Positions 26,507 to 34,254 of a stretch of DNA of 64,000 nucleotides are shown here, in pieces. The stretch spans positions 1 to 64,000 of the forward strand of contig CAKNZJ010000048.1 of the NCBI GenBank assembly GCA_932222125.1. Reading direction: 5' to 3'. The position numbers and the translations under genes are program-made. Each line of letters opens with the position of its first letter. Position 1 is the stretch's first letter. The notes under the pieces were generated by a model, which ran no database searches, had not been told where the DNA came from, and saw only the letters and a list, made by a program, of their open reading frames with translations. This stretch comes from an uncultured Clostridia bacterium (GTDB lineage: Bacteria; Bacillota; Clostridia; Oscillospirales; Oscillospiraceae).

Positions 26507-27319
26507 TTATGACTTCGGAGGCTTCGATTTGGAGCGTTGTTTTTTCAATCCTTTTCGCGATGCTTCAGCGGCAGCCCGGATATCTTCTATAGGTACCTGA
26601 TAAAGCCGATTAATGGAAAAGTCAGCAAAGCGCCGGCGAAAATGGCGGCTGTATTTTTCCAGCTTGGCAATCTCCGCACTGTATCGGCGGCGCAGCGATG
26701 TGGCGCTCTCCTCTAACTTATCGTTTAACTCGGCCCGCCCTAAGGAGAGCTGACACTGAAGCTTACCACTTAGGGCGCTGATGGCAACCACCAGGTTAGA
26801 GACTAGGGCCAGATTGCGAATGGTGAGCACTGCATCTACCATAAAAAGCACCAGCAGGATGGAGGCAATGATATATTTGATATGGAGAGGCGCGGGTTGG
26901 ACCAGGGCCTGAATGGGTGGATGGACCCAAAAGATAATCAAATAGGAGAGCAGACCCCATACCAGCGCAACCCACAGGCAAATTCTCCCCTTAAGATGAA
27001 ATCGGAATTGGGAGTAGTCCCAATACTTTACATGAGTAGTGACTTCCATAAGCCAGCCCACAAAATATTCCCAACCGCTCATTACAATTACCGATACCAT
27101 ATAGAACAGAGCTAGGTTGTGCTTAAACGGAGTGAAAAATAGGATCATCAGCAGCGCACCTATCCCATAGATAGGGCAGATAGGACCGTAGAGGAAGCCT
27201 CGCAGGGCCACTTTACGCTCAACAATGGAACAATAGCAGGTCTCCATGACCCAACCCAAAAAGGAGTAGAGAATAAAATAGAGGAACAGGTCGGTGATCG
27301 GGTGTTCCAGAAGATTCAT
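26507..27319 (-). CDS. CmpB-like putative ABC transporter permease (membrane protein)
   Basis: 270 residues. The first 160 residues carry about five transmembrane segments with the family pattern ILYSFLGWVMETCYCSIVERK, GFLYGPICPIYGIGAL, SGWEYFVGWLMEV and FHLKGRICLWVALVWGLLSYL, matching PF06541 (ABC_trans_CmpB). The tail (about 165-270) is hydrophilic, helical and basic. The family is named as a transporter but has no attached ATPase here, so the function is open. It overlaps the DUF4364 gene by four bases (ATGA). Confidence 0.85.
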   Translation of the reverse strand: MNLLEHPITDLFLYFILYSFLGWVMETCYCSIVERKVALRGFLYGPICPIYGIGALLMILFFTPFKHNLALFYMVSVIVMSGWEYFVGWLMEVTTHVKYWDYSQFRFHLKGRICLWVALVWGLLSYLIIFWVHPPIQALVQPAPLHIKYIIASILLVLFMVDAVLTIRNLALVSNLVVAISALSGKLQCQLSLGRAELNDKLEESATSLRRRYSAEIAKLEKYSRHFRRRFADFSINRLYQVPIEDIRAAAEASRKGLKKQRSKSKPPKS

Positions 27320-27858
27320 GGATTGTCACCTCGATTTTCCTCACCTGACAGTAAAATTTCCAGAATATTATTGTAAACTTGGCTTGGGTGAGCGAGGAAG
27401 TGGTCTGCAATTCGTTGGCCTTCCTTCTGGGATGGGGACAATAAGGAGAGGGAGAACAAGCTGCCCTTCTCATCGTCCATAGCCAGGCAGACATCACATC
27501 CGTTTTGGTGTGGGTTCAATGTAGCTCGCACCTGTGCCTTGCGCTTTAAGGTTTGGTTCAGTGGCGCAAGACGCTGGTCACACCGGGTACGGATGATGGG
27601 GGAAAGACTGCTCTCTCCATCAGCACAAGTGCGCATTCCCTTTTTGGTAGCGGAGTAATATTCCCCCTTCCGGCTGAGATGTCCGCTGTCCAGAAGCTCG
27701 GAAACCACCTCAGCAAACTGGAAATAATCAACGCCGTTGTCACACATCGCTAAATCGGTGAGTGTGGCAAAATCGATGGGGGAAGCCACACGGGCCATGA
27801 TATAGAGCACCAATAGTTTCAAGTCAAGCTTGTCATGGATAAAACCAAAGCGGGCCAT
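27316..27858 (-). CDS. DUF4364-family winged-helix-like protein
   Basis: 180 residues. The N-terminal half is a predicted winged helix (DKLDLKLLVLYIMARVASPIDF, FQFAEVVSELLDSGHLSRKGEYYSATKKG in adjoining segments), as in DUF4364 proteins of Clostridia. The C-terminal half is beta-rich. It could be a transcription regulator, but no target is known. It leads the operon with the CmpB-like gene and is preceded by a good promoter. ATG with weak SD (GGAATGAATCGG). Confidence 0.8.
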   Translation of the reverse strand: MARFGFIHDKLDLKLLVLYIMARVASPIDFATLTDLAMCDNGVDYFQFAEVVSELLDSGHLSRKGEYYSATKKGMRTCADGESSLSPIIRTRCDQRLAPLNQTLKRKAQVRATLNPHQNGCDVCLAMDDEKGSLFSLSLLSPSQKEGQRIADHFLAHPSQVYNNILEILLSGEENRGDNP

Positions 27859-27918
27859 TCCGATTCATTCCTTTGCCTGGACGGTCAACAGAACCGCCTT
27901 TTTTTATCTTTAGCACTT

Positions 27919-27947
27919 ATTATAGCGGAATCGGATTGGGCTGACAA
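27919..27947 (-). promoter_or_regulatory. Promoter of the DUF4364-CmpB operon
   Basis: Minus strand: TTGTCA (27947-27942), 17-bp spacer, TATAAT (27924-27919), about 60 bases before the DUF4364 ATG. Confidence 0.8.
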
Positions 27948-27959
27948 GAAAAATTTATG

Positions 27960-28493
27960 TCAGCTCCGGGTTACAAGTGCATGATAGAGCTGCGTCAGAA
28001 AGGCCCAGGTGGAGCGATCTAGATTGCCGGTGACGGGAAGGCCGGAAAGCCGTTGGACTTTACGGATGTTTTCACAGGTTTCTCCCTCGTTAATCCCGGA
28101 GGAGGAACAGATGGAGAAGTTATCTACCACCTTGGATAGGGAGGTAAACATGGCCTGGACAATCAGGATAGGAGGACATTGAGCCCCCTGGGCAGCGGAG
28201 AAGCTGCCGTTGGGCAGAACGCGAAGCATTGGCGGTGGGCCAAAGAAAAACTGTGTCTCCTCATAGATCCGCGTGATGGTGTTCCAGGTTTCGTTGTCCA
28301 CCACGCCGGTGACGGGGAGGTCAAATTCACGTTGAAATAACATGACCGCTTCCAGCGTACGCTCACCAAAGATGCCATCTACCGTCAGTCGGGTCAGATT
28401 GGAGTGATGGATAGCGATCTGATTGAGCATATATTGTAGAGAACGGACGGGCTGATTGAGCAGGCCGTCGTCAGTCTGTTGTGGAATATTCAT
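27960..28493 (-). CDS. Peptidoglycan-binding (PG_binding_1) protein
   Basis: 177 residues from ATG 28493, which has the SD AAAGGAGG. Two PG_binding_1-type modules are visible: VRSLQYMLNQIA ... LTVDGIFGERTLEAVMLFQREF, and a weaker one near the C-terminus (IRKVQRLSGLPVTGNLDRSTW). There is no signal peptide or membrane segment and no catalytic domain. It is the last of three minus-strand genes (29703, 28508, 27960) spaced by 10-15 bases. A mother-cell or spore-cortex role is inferred from the lack of an export signal. Confidence 0.8.
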   Translation of the reverse strand: MNIPQQTDDGLLNQPVRSLQYMLNQIAIHHSNLTRLTVDGIFGERTLEAVMLFQREFDLPVTGVVDNETWNTITRIYEETQFFFGPPPMLRVLPNGSFSAAQGAQCPPILIVQAMFTSLSKVVDNFSICSSSGINEGETCENIRKVQRLSGLPVTGNLDRSTWAFLTQLYHALVTRS

Positions 28494-28507
28494 AGATGGG
28501 CCTCCTT

Positions 28508-29692
28508 TCAAGCGTCAGAGCTTCCATAGGTGAGATTATAGCCTGGGAAATTGCTGGACTGTACTGAGCGCACAATGTCTTGAGCGCTGGTGGGGAGACT
28601 GGAGTCTGCCAAGACGGTGCGGGCGATGCCAAGGTATTCATCGTACAGACGCTGCCAGGTGATATTGTCCACTACACCGGTAGGGGGCAGGCCAAATTGA
28701 CGCTGAGCGGCAATGACCGCCTGGGTCGTTTGAGGACCAAAAATGCCATCAATGGTCAGCGTGGGGATAACATTGGAAAACTGTCCCACAATGGAAAGCA
28801 GATATTGCAGGGTGGAGACAGCCACTCCCGTGCTGCCCTCTTGCAGGGTGGTACCGGAGGCGGGAGGCTGAATCTGGGTAAAGGGCTGTCCTTCGCTAAC
28901 CAGTTCAGACAGATCGGTAACACCCACATAGAGAAATACCAGCTTATACCAGGTGCCTTGCCCCACAATTCCATCGGATGTCAGGTTAAAAATGGATTGG
29001 AACTTGCGCACTGCCTCCTCAGTTTGACTGCCAAAGATGCCGTCAACCGGACTAATGCGGGGGATGGCAGGGTAATCCCGGCCAATTCGATTGAGCATGA
29101 CCTGTAAGACGGTGACATAGTCGCCGGAGGAGCCCTGACGCAGCGGTGTGCCGGGATAGGAGTAGGCAATATCACGGATTGGGGTGTTGGTGACCAGCTC
29201 AATGTTGTTGCCGTAGTACCGGCGGAGGATATCCATGGTGCTGTAGCCCTGCTGAGCCAGGTGTTCACTGCCCCATTGGGATAGCCCATCGCAGGTGACA
29301 GTGGTGCCGTTGCAAAAGCGGGCGGACAGAGGCTCCACAAAGCCCACCCGGCGGATATAGGTGGTAAACAGTTCATCCACGATACGGTCTACATTATCAA
29401 AGGTACTGCGGCCTTTGATGAACTTCTGGTCATTGATGGTGGAGTTGGTGATGTCAAAATCATAGCCGCGGCTGGGGTAGTACTCTGTGTACACCCGGTT
29501 TAAGGCAAATGAGATTTGAGCCAAAATATTGGCTCGGAGAGCGGCCTCGTTCCAGGTGGGGTAGATTTCGCTGGAGGCCACGTTTTTGATATAGTCTGGG
29601 AAAGAGACAGTGACGTTCTCCGCCCATTGGTTGGCCGGTCCGGTGTGGACCGTAATATATTTTGGTATGTAGGGTGTAACCGTAATAGGCAT
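28508..29692 (-). CDS. SpoIID-like domain protein with two peptidoglycan-binding modules
   Basis: 394 residues. The N-terminal half (about 20-180) resembles the SpoIID/LytB domain: VSFPDYIKNVASSEIYPTW, AALRANILAQISFALNRVYTEYY, CDGLSQWGSEHLAQQGYS. Two PG_binding_1 repeats follow (about 185-255: LRQGSSGDYVTVLQVMLNRI ... VDGIFGSQTEEAVRKFQ; about 275-350: LQEGSTGVAVSTLQYLL ... IDGIFGPQTTQAVIAAQ). SpoIID is a lytic transglycosylase in engulfment, but this protein lacks the usual signal/transmembrane segment. SD AAGGAGG before ATG 29692. It probably binds or remodels peptidoglycan of the forming spore. Confidence 0.82.
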   Translation of the reverse strand: MPITVTPYIPKYITVHTGPANQWAENVTVSFPDYIKNVASSEIYPTWNEAALRANILAQISFALNRVYTEYYPSRGYDFDITNSTINDQKFIKGRSTFDNVDRIVDELFTTYIRRVGFVEPLSARFCNGTTVTCDGLSQWGSEHLAQQGYSTMDILRRYYGNNIELVTNTPIRDIAYSYPGTPLRQGSSGDYVTVLQVMLNRIGRDYPAIPRISPVDGIFGSQTEEAVRKFQSIFNLTSDGIVGQGTWYKLVFLYVGVTDLSELVSEGQPFTQIQPPASGTTLQEGSTGVAVSTLQYLLSIVGQFSNVIPTLTIDGIFGPQTTQAVIAAQRQFGLPPTGVVDNITWQRLYDEYLGIARTVLADSSLPTSAQDIVRSVQSSNFPGYNLTYGSSDA

Positions 29693-29702
29693 AACAACCT
29701 CC

Positions 29703-30098
29703 TTACAACGGTTGAGGCGTGACTATCACCGGTGGGGCTGAGTCATCGTTCTCCGGGTTATTGGGCTGTGGCAATGGAGAGAGGGACACATTCTGAACGG
29801 TCTCTACACCGGAGAAGATTTGGAGCTGCTCAAAAAATGCCACATAGTAATCCGGATGCTCTACTAGCATTCCATAGGACGCAAACGGAAGCGGGGAGCC
29901 GGGAGACTGGCTGAGATCATAGTCCGGAGCGTCCAACTGGATGGGGGCGGTTCCGCCGCTGCTGTCTGTAATCTGGATGGAGTGTACGTTCCGGCGTCCG
30001 TCCTCCCCCAGGTCATAGACTACCACGGTGGCATCAGCAACGGGCAGCTGCGCCGTGGAAGTGGATACGCGGACCACAAGTGTTCCTGTCTGGGCCAT
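29703..30098 (-). CDS. Small beta-rich protein of the peptidoglycan cluster (prealbumin-like)
   Basis: 131 residues from ATG 30098 (SD AGGAGG). The sequence GTLVVRVSTSTAQLPVADATV, then VHSIQITDSSGGTAPIQLDAP and YGMLVEHPDYYVAFFEQLQIF, looks like a carboxypeptidase-regulatory/prealbumin-type beta-sandwich. The tail is Pro-rich (PQPNNPENDDSAPP). No signal peptide is visible. It is the first gene of the three-gene cluster and divergent from rex. The function is unknown. Confidence 0.7.
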   Translation of the reverse strand: MAQTGTLVVRVSTSTAQLPVADATVVVYDLGEDGRRNVHSIQITDSSGGTAPIQLDAPDYDLSQSPGSPLPFASYGMLVEHPDYYVAFFEQLQIFSGVETVQNVSLSPLPQPNNPENDDSAPPVIVTPQPL

Positions 30099-30173
30099 AA
30101 GCATTCCTCCTAACACTGAAGTTACACCAGTTTATGTAAGAAATGAGAAAGGGTGAAGGAATGGGTAAGAAAA

Positions 30174-30202
30174 TTGACAAGTGAAGATGGATGAGGTAAA
30201 AT
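30174..30202 (+). promoter_or_regulatory. Promoter of rex
   Basis: TTGACA (30174-30179), 17-bp spacer, TAAAAT (30197-30202), 35 bases before the rex ATG. Confidence 0.8.
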
Positions 30203-30237
30203 ATAGCCAATCGCAGATCAATGGGGAAGGGCTTACA

Positions 30238-30876
30238 ATGAGAAAAGAAAAAATATCTTCCGCAGTCATTCGGCGGCTGCCCCGGTATTACCGGCATCTG
30301 GATGACCTGCATCGCAATGGTACGGTTCGCATATCCTCCGGTGCGTTGGCAAGATCAATGGGCTTGACTGCCTCACAGATCAGGCAGGATCTATCCTGCT
30401 TTGGGGGGTTTGGGCAGCAGGGCTATGGCTACAATGTAGAGCGCTTGCGCAGCGAGGTGGCGGAGATTATGGGGATGAATCGAGATCATAGGATACTTAT
30501 CTTAGGTACTGGCAATTTGGGTCGGGCCCTGATCGAGAACTTTCCATTCAGCGCCAATGGATTTCAGCTGGTTGGGGCATTTGATATAAACCCTGATTTA
30601 GTAGGGACCACCCTGGGTGGATTGACAGTCCGTCATATTGAAACATTGGAGGACTTTTTACAAGAGCAGCCAGCGAATGTAGGAGTACTCACTGTCCCAG
30701 CGCAGGTAGCCGTTGCATCCGCTAAGCGGCTGGCCGCTTGTGGAGTGACAGGAATATGGAACTTTACCAACATAGAGTTGCCTCAACAGGAGATCGCTGA
30801 CGTCCACGTGGAGAATATCCATTTCGCGGACAGTTTGCTCACATTAAGTTACATGATTTCAGAGGGGCAGGCATGA
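30238..30876 (+). CDS. rex: Redox-sensing transcriptional repressor Rex
   Basis: 212 residues. Rex reads the NADH/NAD+ ratio and represses fermentation and respiration genes. The N-terminal winged helix includes ISSAVIRRLPRYYRHLDDL and MGLTASQIRQDLSCFGGFGQQG (family: SSxxLAxxLGVTxAQVRKDLSxFGxFGxxGxGY). The Rossmann domain has LILGTGNLGRALIENF and ends with the Rex helix. ATG 30238 with SD GGGAAGGG; the frame extends to a GTG at 30181 but that lies on the promoter. The next gene overlaps by four bases. Confidence 0.95.
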   Translation: MRKEKISSAVIRRLPRYYRHLDDLHRNGTVRISSGALARSMGLTASQIRQDLSCFGGFGQQGYGYNVERLRSEVAEIMGMNRDHRILILGTGNLGRALIENFPFSANGFQLVGAFDINPDLVGTTLGGLTVRHIETLEDFLQEQPANVGVLTVPAQVAVASAKRLAACGVTGIWNFTNIELPQQEIADVHVENIHFADSLLTLSYMISEGQA

Positions 30877-31898
30877 AAAAGAGATTATTGGCCGGGGGAC
30901 TGGCACTGATATTATCACTGGGTTGTATATCCATGGTCTCCGCCGGCATACAAGGGGACTCTCTGGTCTCATTGAGCTATTTGACAGGGCCTTACCGCAA
31001 CGGTCTAACTCCTATCATCCAGAAACGGGTGGAGAAAGCCGCGAAGCCCATTTACGATACGGCTGTGGCCAAGGTCACCGGCGGATCAGCTGGAAGCGGT
31101 CAATCCACCGCCGGCGGGTTGAATGACAAGGTGACGTTAAACCTGGGAGCAAGCTTGGTTTGGACCGCTGGAAGCGGTCAGGTCAGCGATGGAACACTGG
31201 TGGATGTCTCTACTGGAAGTGAAGTGGGCATTGGCCGGGAACTGACTGTTAGCCACCGTTATTTGGCCGCTGCACGGACGGTGGTAACGGTGACATCCAA
31301 GAATGCCCAATGGATGGCGGAGGGTACATGGTCGTCCACTGCAATCCTGCCCTTTACTGATGTGCCGGTGAATAGCTGGTATTATGGGGCAGTACGCCAT
31401 GTAGTGGCGCAAAACCTTTTCAATGGCACCAGCGCTACCCAGTTCTCTCCGCTGATGTCCATGGATCGGCGTATGATGACAACGGTGCTTCATCGGATGG
31501 CAGGTAGTCCTCCAGTTGAATATAGTCCTATATTCTCTGATGTGCCGGATGACCAGTGGTATACTGATGGCATCGTCTGGGCCGGTCAGGCCGGTGTCGT
31601 ATCCGGTACTGGAGATGGGACCTTCCTGCCGGCGCTGAATGTGGCTAGGCAGCAGATTGCCGTGATTCTCTACCAGTATGCCAAGTATGCGGGGTATGAC
31701 ACTTCTGCCGCAGACAACCTATCCCAATTTACTGACAGTGCCTCGGCTGCTTTCTGGGCAAAGGATGCTATGTCTTGGGCGGTGGCAGTGGGGATTCTCC
31801 AGGGAAGCGGCGGCAGGGTGATGCCGGAGAAGAGCGCCACCCGGGCCGAAGTGGCCACCATGCTCCAGCGTTTCCAGAGCTGGGCTGAGACCCAATAA
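30873..31898 (+). CDS. S-layer homology (SLH) domain protein
   Basis: 341 residues. An export signal (KKRLLAGGLALILSLGCIS) precedes a region of about 140 residues without recognised domain and then three SLH modules: FTDVPVNSWYYGAVRHVV, FSDVPDDQWYTDGIVWAGQAG and FTDSASAAFWAKDAMSWAVAVG. SLH triplets attach proteins to pyruvylated cell-wall polymers. The start overlaps rex (ATGA), an unusual pairing that makes its expression follow rex. It closes with a strong terminator. Confidence 0.9.
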   Translation: MKKRLLAGGLALILSLGCISMVSAGIQGDSLVSLSYLTGPYRNGLTPIIQKRVEKAAKPIYDTAVAKVTGGSAGSGQSTAGGLNDKVTLNLGASLVWTAGSGQVSDGTLVDVSTGSEVGIGRELTVSHRYLAAARTVVTVTSKNAQWMAEGTWSSTAILPFTDVPVNSWYYGAVRHVVAQNLFNGTSATQFSPLMSMDRRMMTTVLHRMAGSPPVEYSPIFSDVPDDQWYTDGIVWAGQAGVVSGTGDGTFLPALNVARQQIAVILYQYAKYAGYDTSAADNLSQFTDSASAAFWAKDAMSWAVAVGILQGSGGRVMPEKSATRAEVATMLQRFQSWAETQ

Positions 31899-31907
31899 AA
31901 AAGATGG

Positions 31908-31941
31908 CAGAGGGGATCGGCACAGGTGCCGATCCCCTCTG
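31908..31941. terminator. Bidirectional terminator after the SLH gene
   Basis: 16-bp stem (31908-31923 with 31926-31941). Downstream on plus is TTGTGTTGT; on minus a run of six T follows, so it also suits any minus-strand transcript from 32.5 kb. Confidence 0.8.
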
Positions 31942-32304
31942 TTGTGTTGTGCTTTGTCGGACTATAGGAGCAAACAGACGCCGCTGGTGGGTAGTTCACT
32001 CCATGAAGTAGTGGTATATGCCACATAGGTATCGGTAGTGGTGAAGGTCAATCCTCTGTCTTTCTTTCCGGACAATCTAAAATGATAGTCCACACCATAT
32101 GTGGCACTCCATTCCCAAAGATACTCAATGGGAATGGGTATCACTGCGCGCAGGGACCACCCAAACAAGGATGCTAAACGTGCTGCTCTCAAGCTCGTCG
32201 GGAGACGGAACCCCTTTTTCTTGAAAACTGGGCCAAAATATCGTCCTGAGGCGGGGGGATCCTTCAGGGGGGATTTGCCCACCCATATGGGTGCGGTTCT
32301 GTGC
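31942..32304 (-). other. Gene-poor stretch with an unsupported minus-strand frame
   Basis: A minus-strand frame (to 31962) ends in about 60 residues that look protein-like (EYLWEWSATYGVDYHF, TTTDTYVAYTTTSW), but the upstream half is Arg/Pro/Lys-rich and GC-skewed and lacks a convincing start or SD. It may be a remnant or an intergenic repeat. Two small palindromes occur at 32281-32292 and 32303-32330. I cannot assign a gene here. Confidence 0.3.
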
Positions 32305-32537
32305 CTATTCAAATTGTATATCGAATAGGCCGTCACTTTCTATTGAGATGACAACATCAGTTGTGTGCTGGGACGACACTTGTGCTTGACAACCGCAGAG
32401 GGTGAGTGTTTTTCATCGTAATCTTCTCCGTGTAAAGATAAAGTGTTGTCCCATGTTCCTTTTCTTCCAAAGCATTCAGCAGGGCCGTGCGAATCCCCTT
32501 GATTCTGTATCGCTTTAATTTCTATTTTCCAAATCAC
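32305..32537 (-). pseudogene. Decayed small gene with two frameshifts
   Basis: The minus strand reads as one sensible protein only if the frame is switched twice. It opens GTG 32537 (VIWKIEIK), moves after about codon 8 to a frame giving RYRIKGIRTALLNALEEKE and LYLYTEKITMKNTHPLRL, then near 32360 to a frame giving TTDVVISIESDGLFDIQFE and a TAG at 32305-32307. Each switch equals a one-base insertion. I do not recognise the family. The single open 65-codon frame across the same bases has an unconvincing composition. Sequencing error at both places is the alternative. Confidence 0.45.
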
Positions 32538-32565
32538 ACCCCGCCAACCTCAATTTATTGCGCTG

Positions 32566-32595
32566 ATTTTATCACATCCTGGTCCCAAGCGTCAA
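32566..32595 (-). promoter_or_regulatory. Minus-strand promoter driving the decayed region
   Basis: Minus strand: TTGACG (32595-32590), 18-bp spacer, TAAAAT (32571-32566) with an extended -10 TG. It points into 32537-31942. Confidence 0.5.
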
Positions 32596-32669
32596 TGTTC
32601 GGCTGATGAAATTAACAGTAGTCTTTCTTAAACAACACAAAAGGTAAAAGGGAGAAAAGAAAAAAAGAC

Positions 32670-32698
32670 TTGCATTCTTTTCTTAGGTGTGCTATGAT
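32670..32698 (+). promoter_or_regulatory. Promoter of tRNA-Arg
   Basis: TTGCAT (32670-32675), 17-bp spacer, TATGAT (32693-32698) with extended -10 TG at 32690, 24 bases before the tRNA. Confidence 0.8.
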
Positions 32699-32721
32699 GA
32701 CCAAGATACAAGATCAAGTAT

Positions 32722-32798
32722 GCGGCTGTAGCTCAGTTGGATAGAGTGTTTGGCTACGAACCAAAAGGTCGGGGGTTCGAATCCCTCCAGCCGTACCA
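32722..32798 (+). tRNA. tRNA-Arg (anticodon ACG)
   Basis: A 77-base cloverleaf with encoded CCA. The anticodon loop CTACGAA sits between TTTGG and CCAAA, giving anticodon ACG (32756-32758), which is expected to be edited to ICG by TadA. The D-loop has AGTTGGATA, the T-loop TTCGAAT. The acceptor stem pairs GCGGCTG with CAGCCGT, so the first pair is G1-U72, a wobble. It has its own promoter and terminator. Confidence 0.95.
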
Positions 32799-32831
32799 AA
32801 AGCCACGGATCCGTTAGGATCCGTGGCTTTT
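32798..32831 (+). terminator. Intrinsic terminator after tRNA-Arg
   Basis: 15-bp stem (32798-32812 with 32817-32831), GTTA loop, ending in four T. Confidence 0.92.
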
Positions 32832-32868
32832 GTCAGTAAATCAAGAGATATCCATTCGACTATAGTAG

Positions 32869-34143
32869 TTATAGGGCCAGATAAAAAATTACAGCGCCTA
32901 TAATTCCGCTGGCCAGTAGGATGGACAATACTGTCGCAATGAGGCTAATTTGAAGAGGGAGGGGACCTTGTGACGCCCCTAACTCCGGTGTGAGGGAGAG
33001 CTCAGGATAAATTTTTGGGATGTAGACAGTTCGCGCCGCACCGTCTATCGTGCCGCACCGCATCTTCCAGTACCAAGCCGTTTCTTTTAATAATTCACGG
33101 CCCTTCATGGGAAATATAGCTTTGGAGAGAGGGCTGCCCTTGATAAATTGTCCGGACTCCACCGCTGCGATGGCGCGGGTGATGGCGTCTTGAGCGGCCG
33201 CCCATTCGTGGTCCTTCAGCTTGTCCTGGGAGAGCTCGTACAAGCGGACTATCTTGGTGAAACGATAGGCCTCAATCATATTCAGCATGTACAGATCGAC
33301 CTGATAGAGGGCGCCGTTTTCAAGCCGTATGAAGCAAAAGCGTCCAGCCTGATTGATCCGGAGTATGAATGGGAGCAGGGCGATGATAGCAATCAGGCTG
33401 GAAACTAAGCCAAACGTCCCAAACCCGACCATGGCAGCGTCAACTCCGCTCAAGTCCATTATCCGCTCCGGCTGATTAAATAAGAATACCAGTATGACCA
33501 CCATGATTCCCATCGAGAGGATCAGGATGGGATAGGTGGCGAGGATCACGCTGACCCGGACAGAGCGCAGCCACTTCCGCTGGGGGGTGTAAAACTGTAT
33601 ATTGTTAGACTGGACGGTGATCTCCCCATGATTCAGCGGCTCTGTGGTGGGTGCAAAGGGTTGGGCACCTTTTTTGAGCTCTGCAAGAATGGTGGGGACT
33701 GAGCCCAACAGCGTGAATAGATACAACATAACAAGTTCGCCTATGTAGACCGGCGTGTCTAAGTAGCCTGCCACTAAAAGGTTCCAGGAAAGGCGAAATG
33801 ACTCAAAGATGCTAATGTCAACGGGATATTGTGCGCTCAGTTCCTGCTGTAAGGCGATTGCCAGATTCAGATGGTAGGCAAAGAAGGTCATGGCAATGAT
33901 CAGAACTGAGGTGATTGCCACACCAATCTTGTTTATACCTCCTGACAATAACGTGAATCCTTTGATGGCGCAAATGGCCATGATAAGACCGGAAATGGAC
34001 GCCACATATCCCAACTGGTTAATGACTACAATACAGGCTACACCGATGAGCGTTCCCAAAAACGCGCCGACAGAACCAGTCAAATAATTTGTTGCCGTCA
34101 GTTGTTTTTTCTCAGTTGAACGATTTGGATCTTTTACTTTCAT
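32869..34143 (-). CDS. Unrecognised multi-pass membrane protein
   Basis: 424 residues; I do not recognise the family. The N-terminal half has about five transmembrane segments (for example FLGTLIGVACIVVINQLG, ISGLIMAICAIKGFTLLSGG, IAMTFFAYHLNLAIAL). Two more follow near 200-265, then a cytosolic helical stretch (about 290-385), and a final membrane helix ends the protein (ISLIATVLSILLASGIIGAVIF in part). No enzymatic motif or signal peptide is seen. ATG 34143 with SD AAAGGAGG and its own promoter. It lies between tRNA-Arg and a Crp-type regulator transcribed the same way, but 111 bases separate the two. Confidence 0.75.
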   Translation of the reverse strand: MKVKDPNRSTEKKQLTATNYLTGSVGAFLGTLIGVACIVVINQLGYVASISGLIMAICAIKGFTLLSGGINKIGVAITSVLIIAMTFFAYHLNLAIALQQELSAQYPVDISIFESFRLSWNLLVAGYLDTPVYIGELVMLYLFTLLGSVPTILAELKKGAQPFAPTTEPLNHGEITVQSNNIQFYTPQRKWLRSVRVSVILATYPILILSMGIMVVILVFLFNQPERIMDLSGVDAAMVGFGTFGLVSSLIAIIALLPFILRINQAGRFCFIRLENGALYQVDLYMLNMIEAYRFTKIVRLYELSQDKLKDHEWAAAQDAITRAIAAVESGQFIKGSPLSKAIFPMKGRELLKETAWYWKMRCGTIDGAARTVYIPKIYPELSLTPELGASQGPLPLQISLIATVLSILLASGIIGAVIFYLAL

Positions 34144-34202
34144 GGGTTATCCTCCTTTTTCTCTAGCAGGCCTGTGCAGGGCCATGGTGCCGCATTAGTT
34201 CT

Positions 34203-34232
34203 ATTATACCAGAGTAGGAAATGCTTTGTCTA
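34203..34232 (-). promoter_or_regulatory. Promoter of the 32869-34143 membrane protein
   Basis: Minus strand: TAGACA (34232-34227), 18-bp spacer, TATAAT (34208-34203) with extended -10 TG. Confidence 0.6.
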
Positions 34233-34254
34233 TGGGAAGGAAGGTGTTTCCAGA

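Noticed and set aside
32340..32537. Intact 65-codon gene on the minus strand
   Set aside because: The other frames over the same bases read as much better protein, pointing to a frameshifted relic instead.
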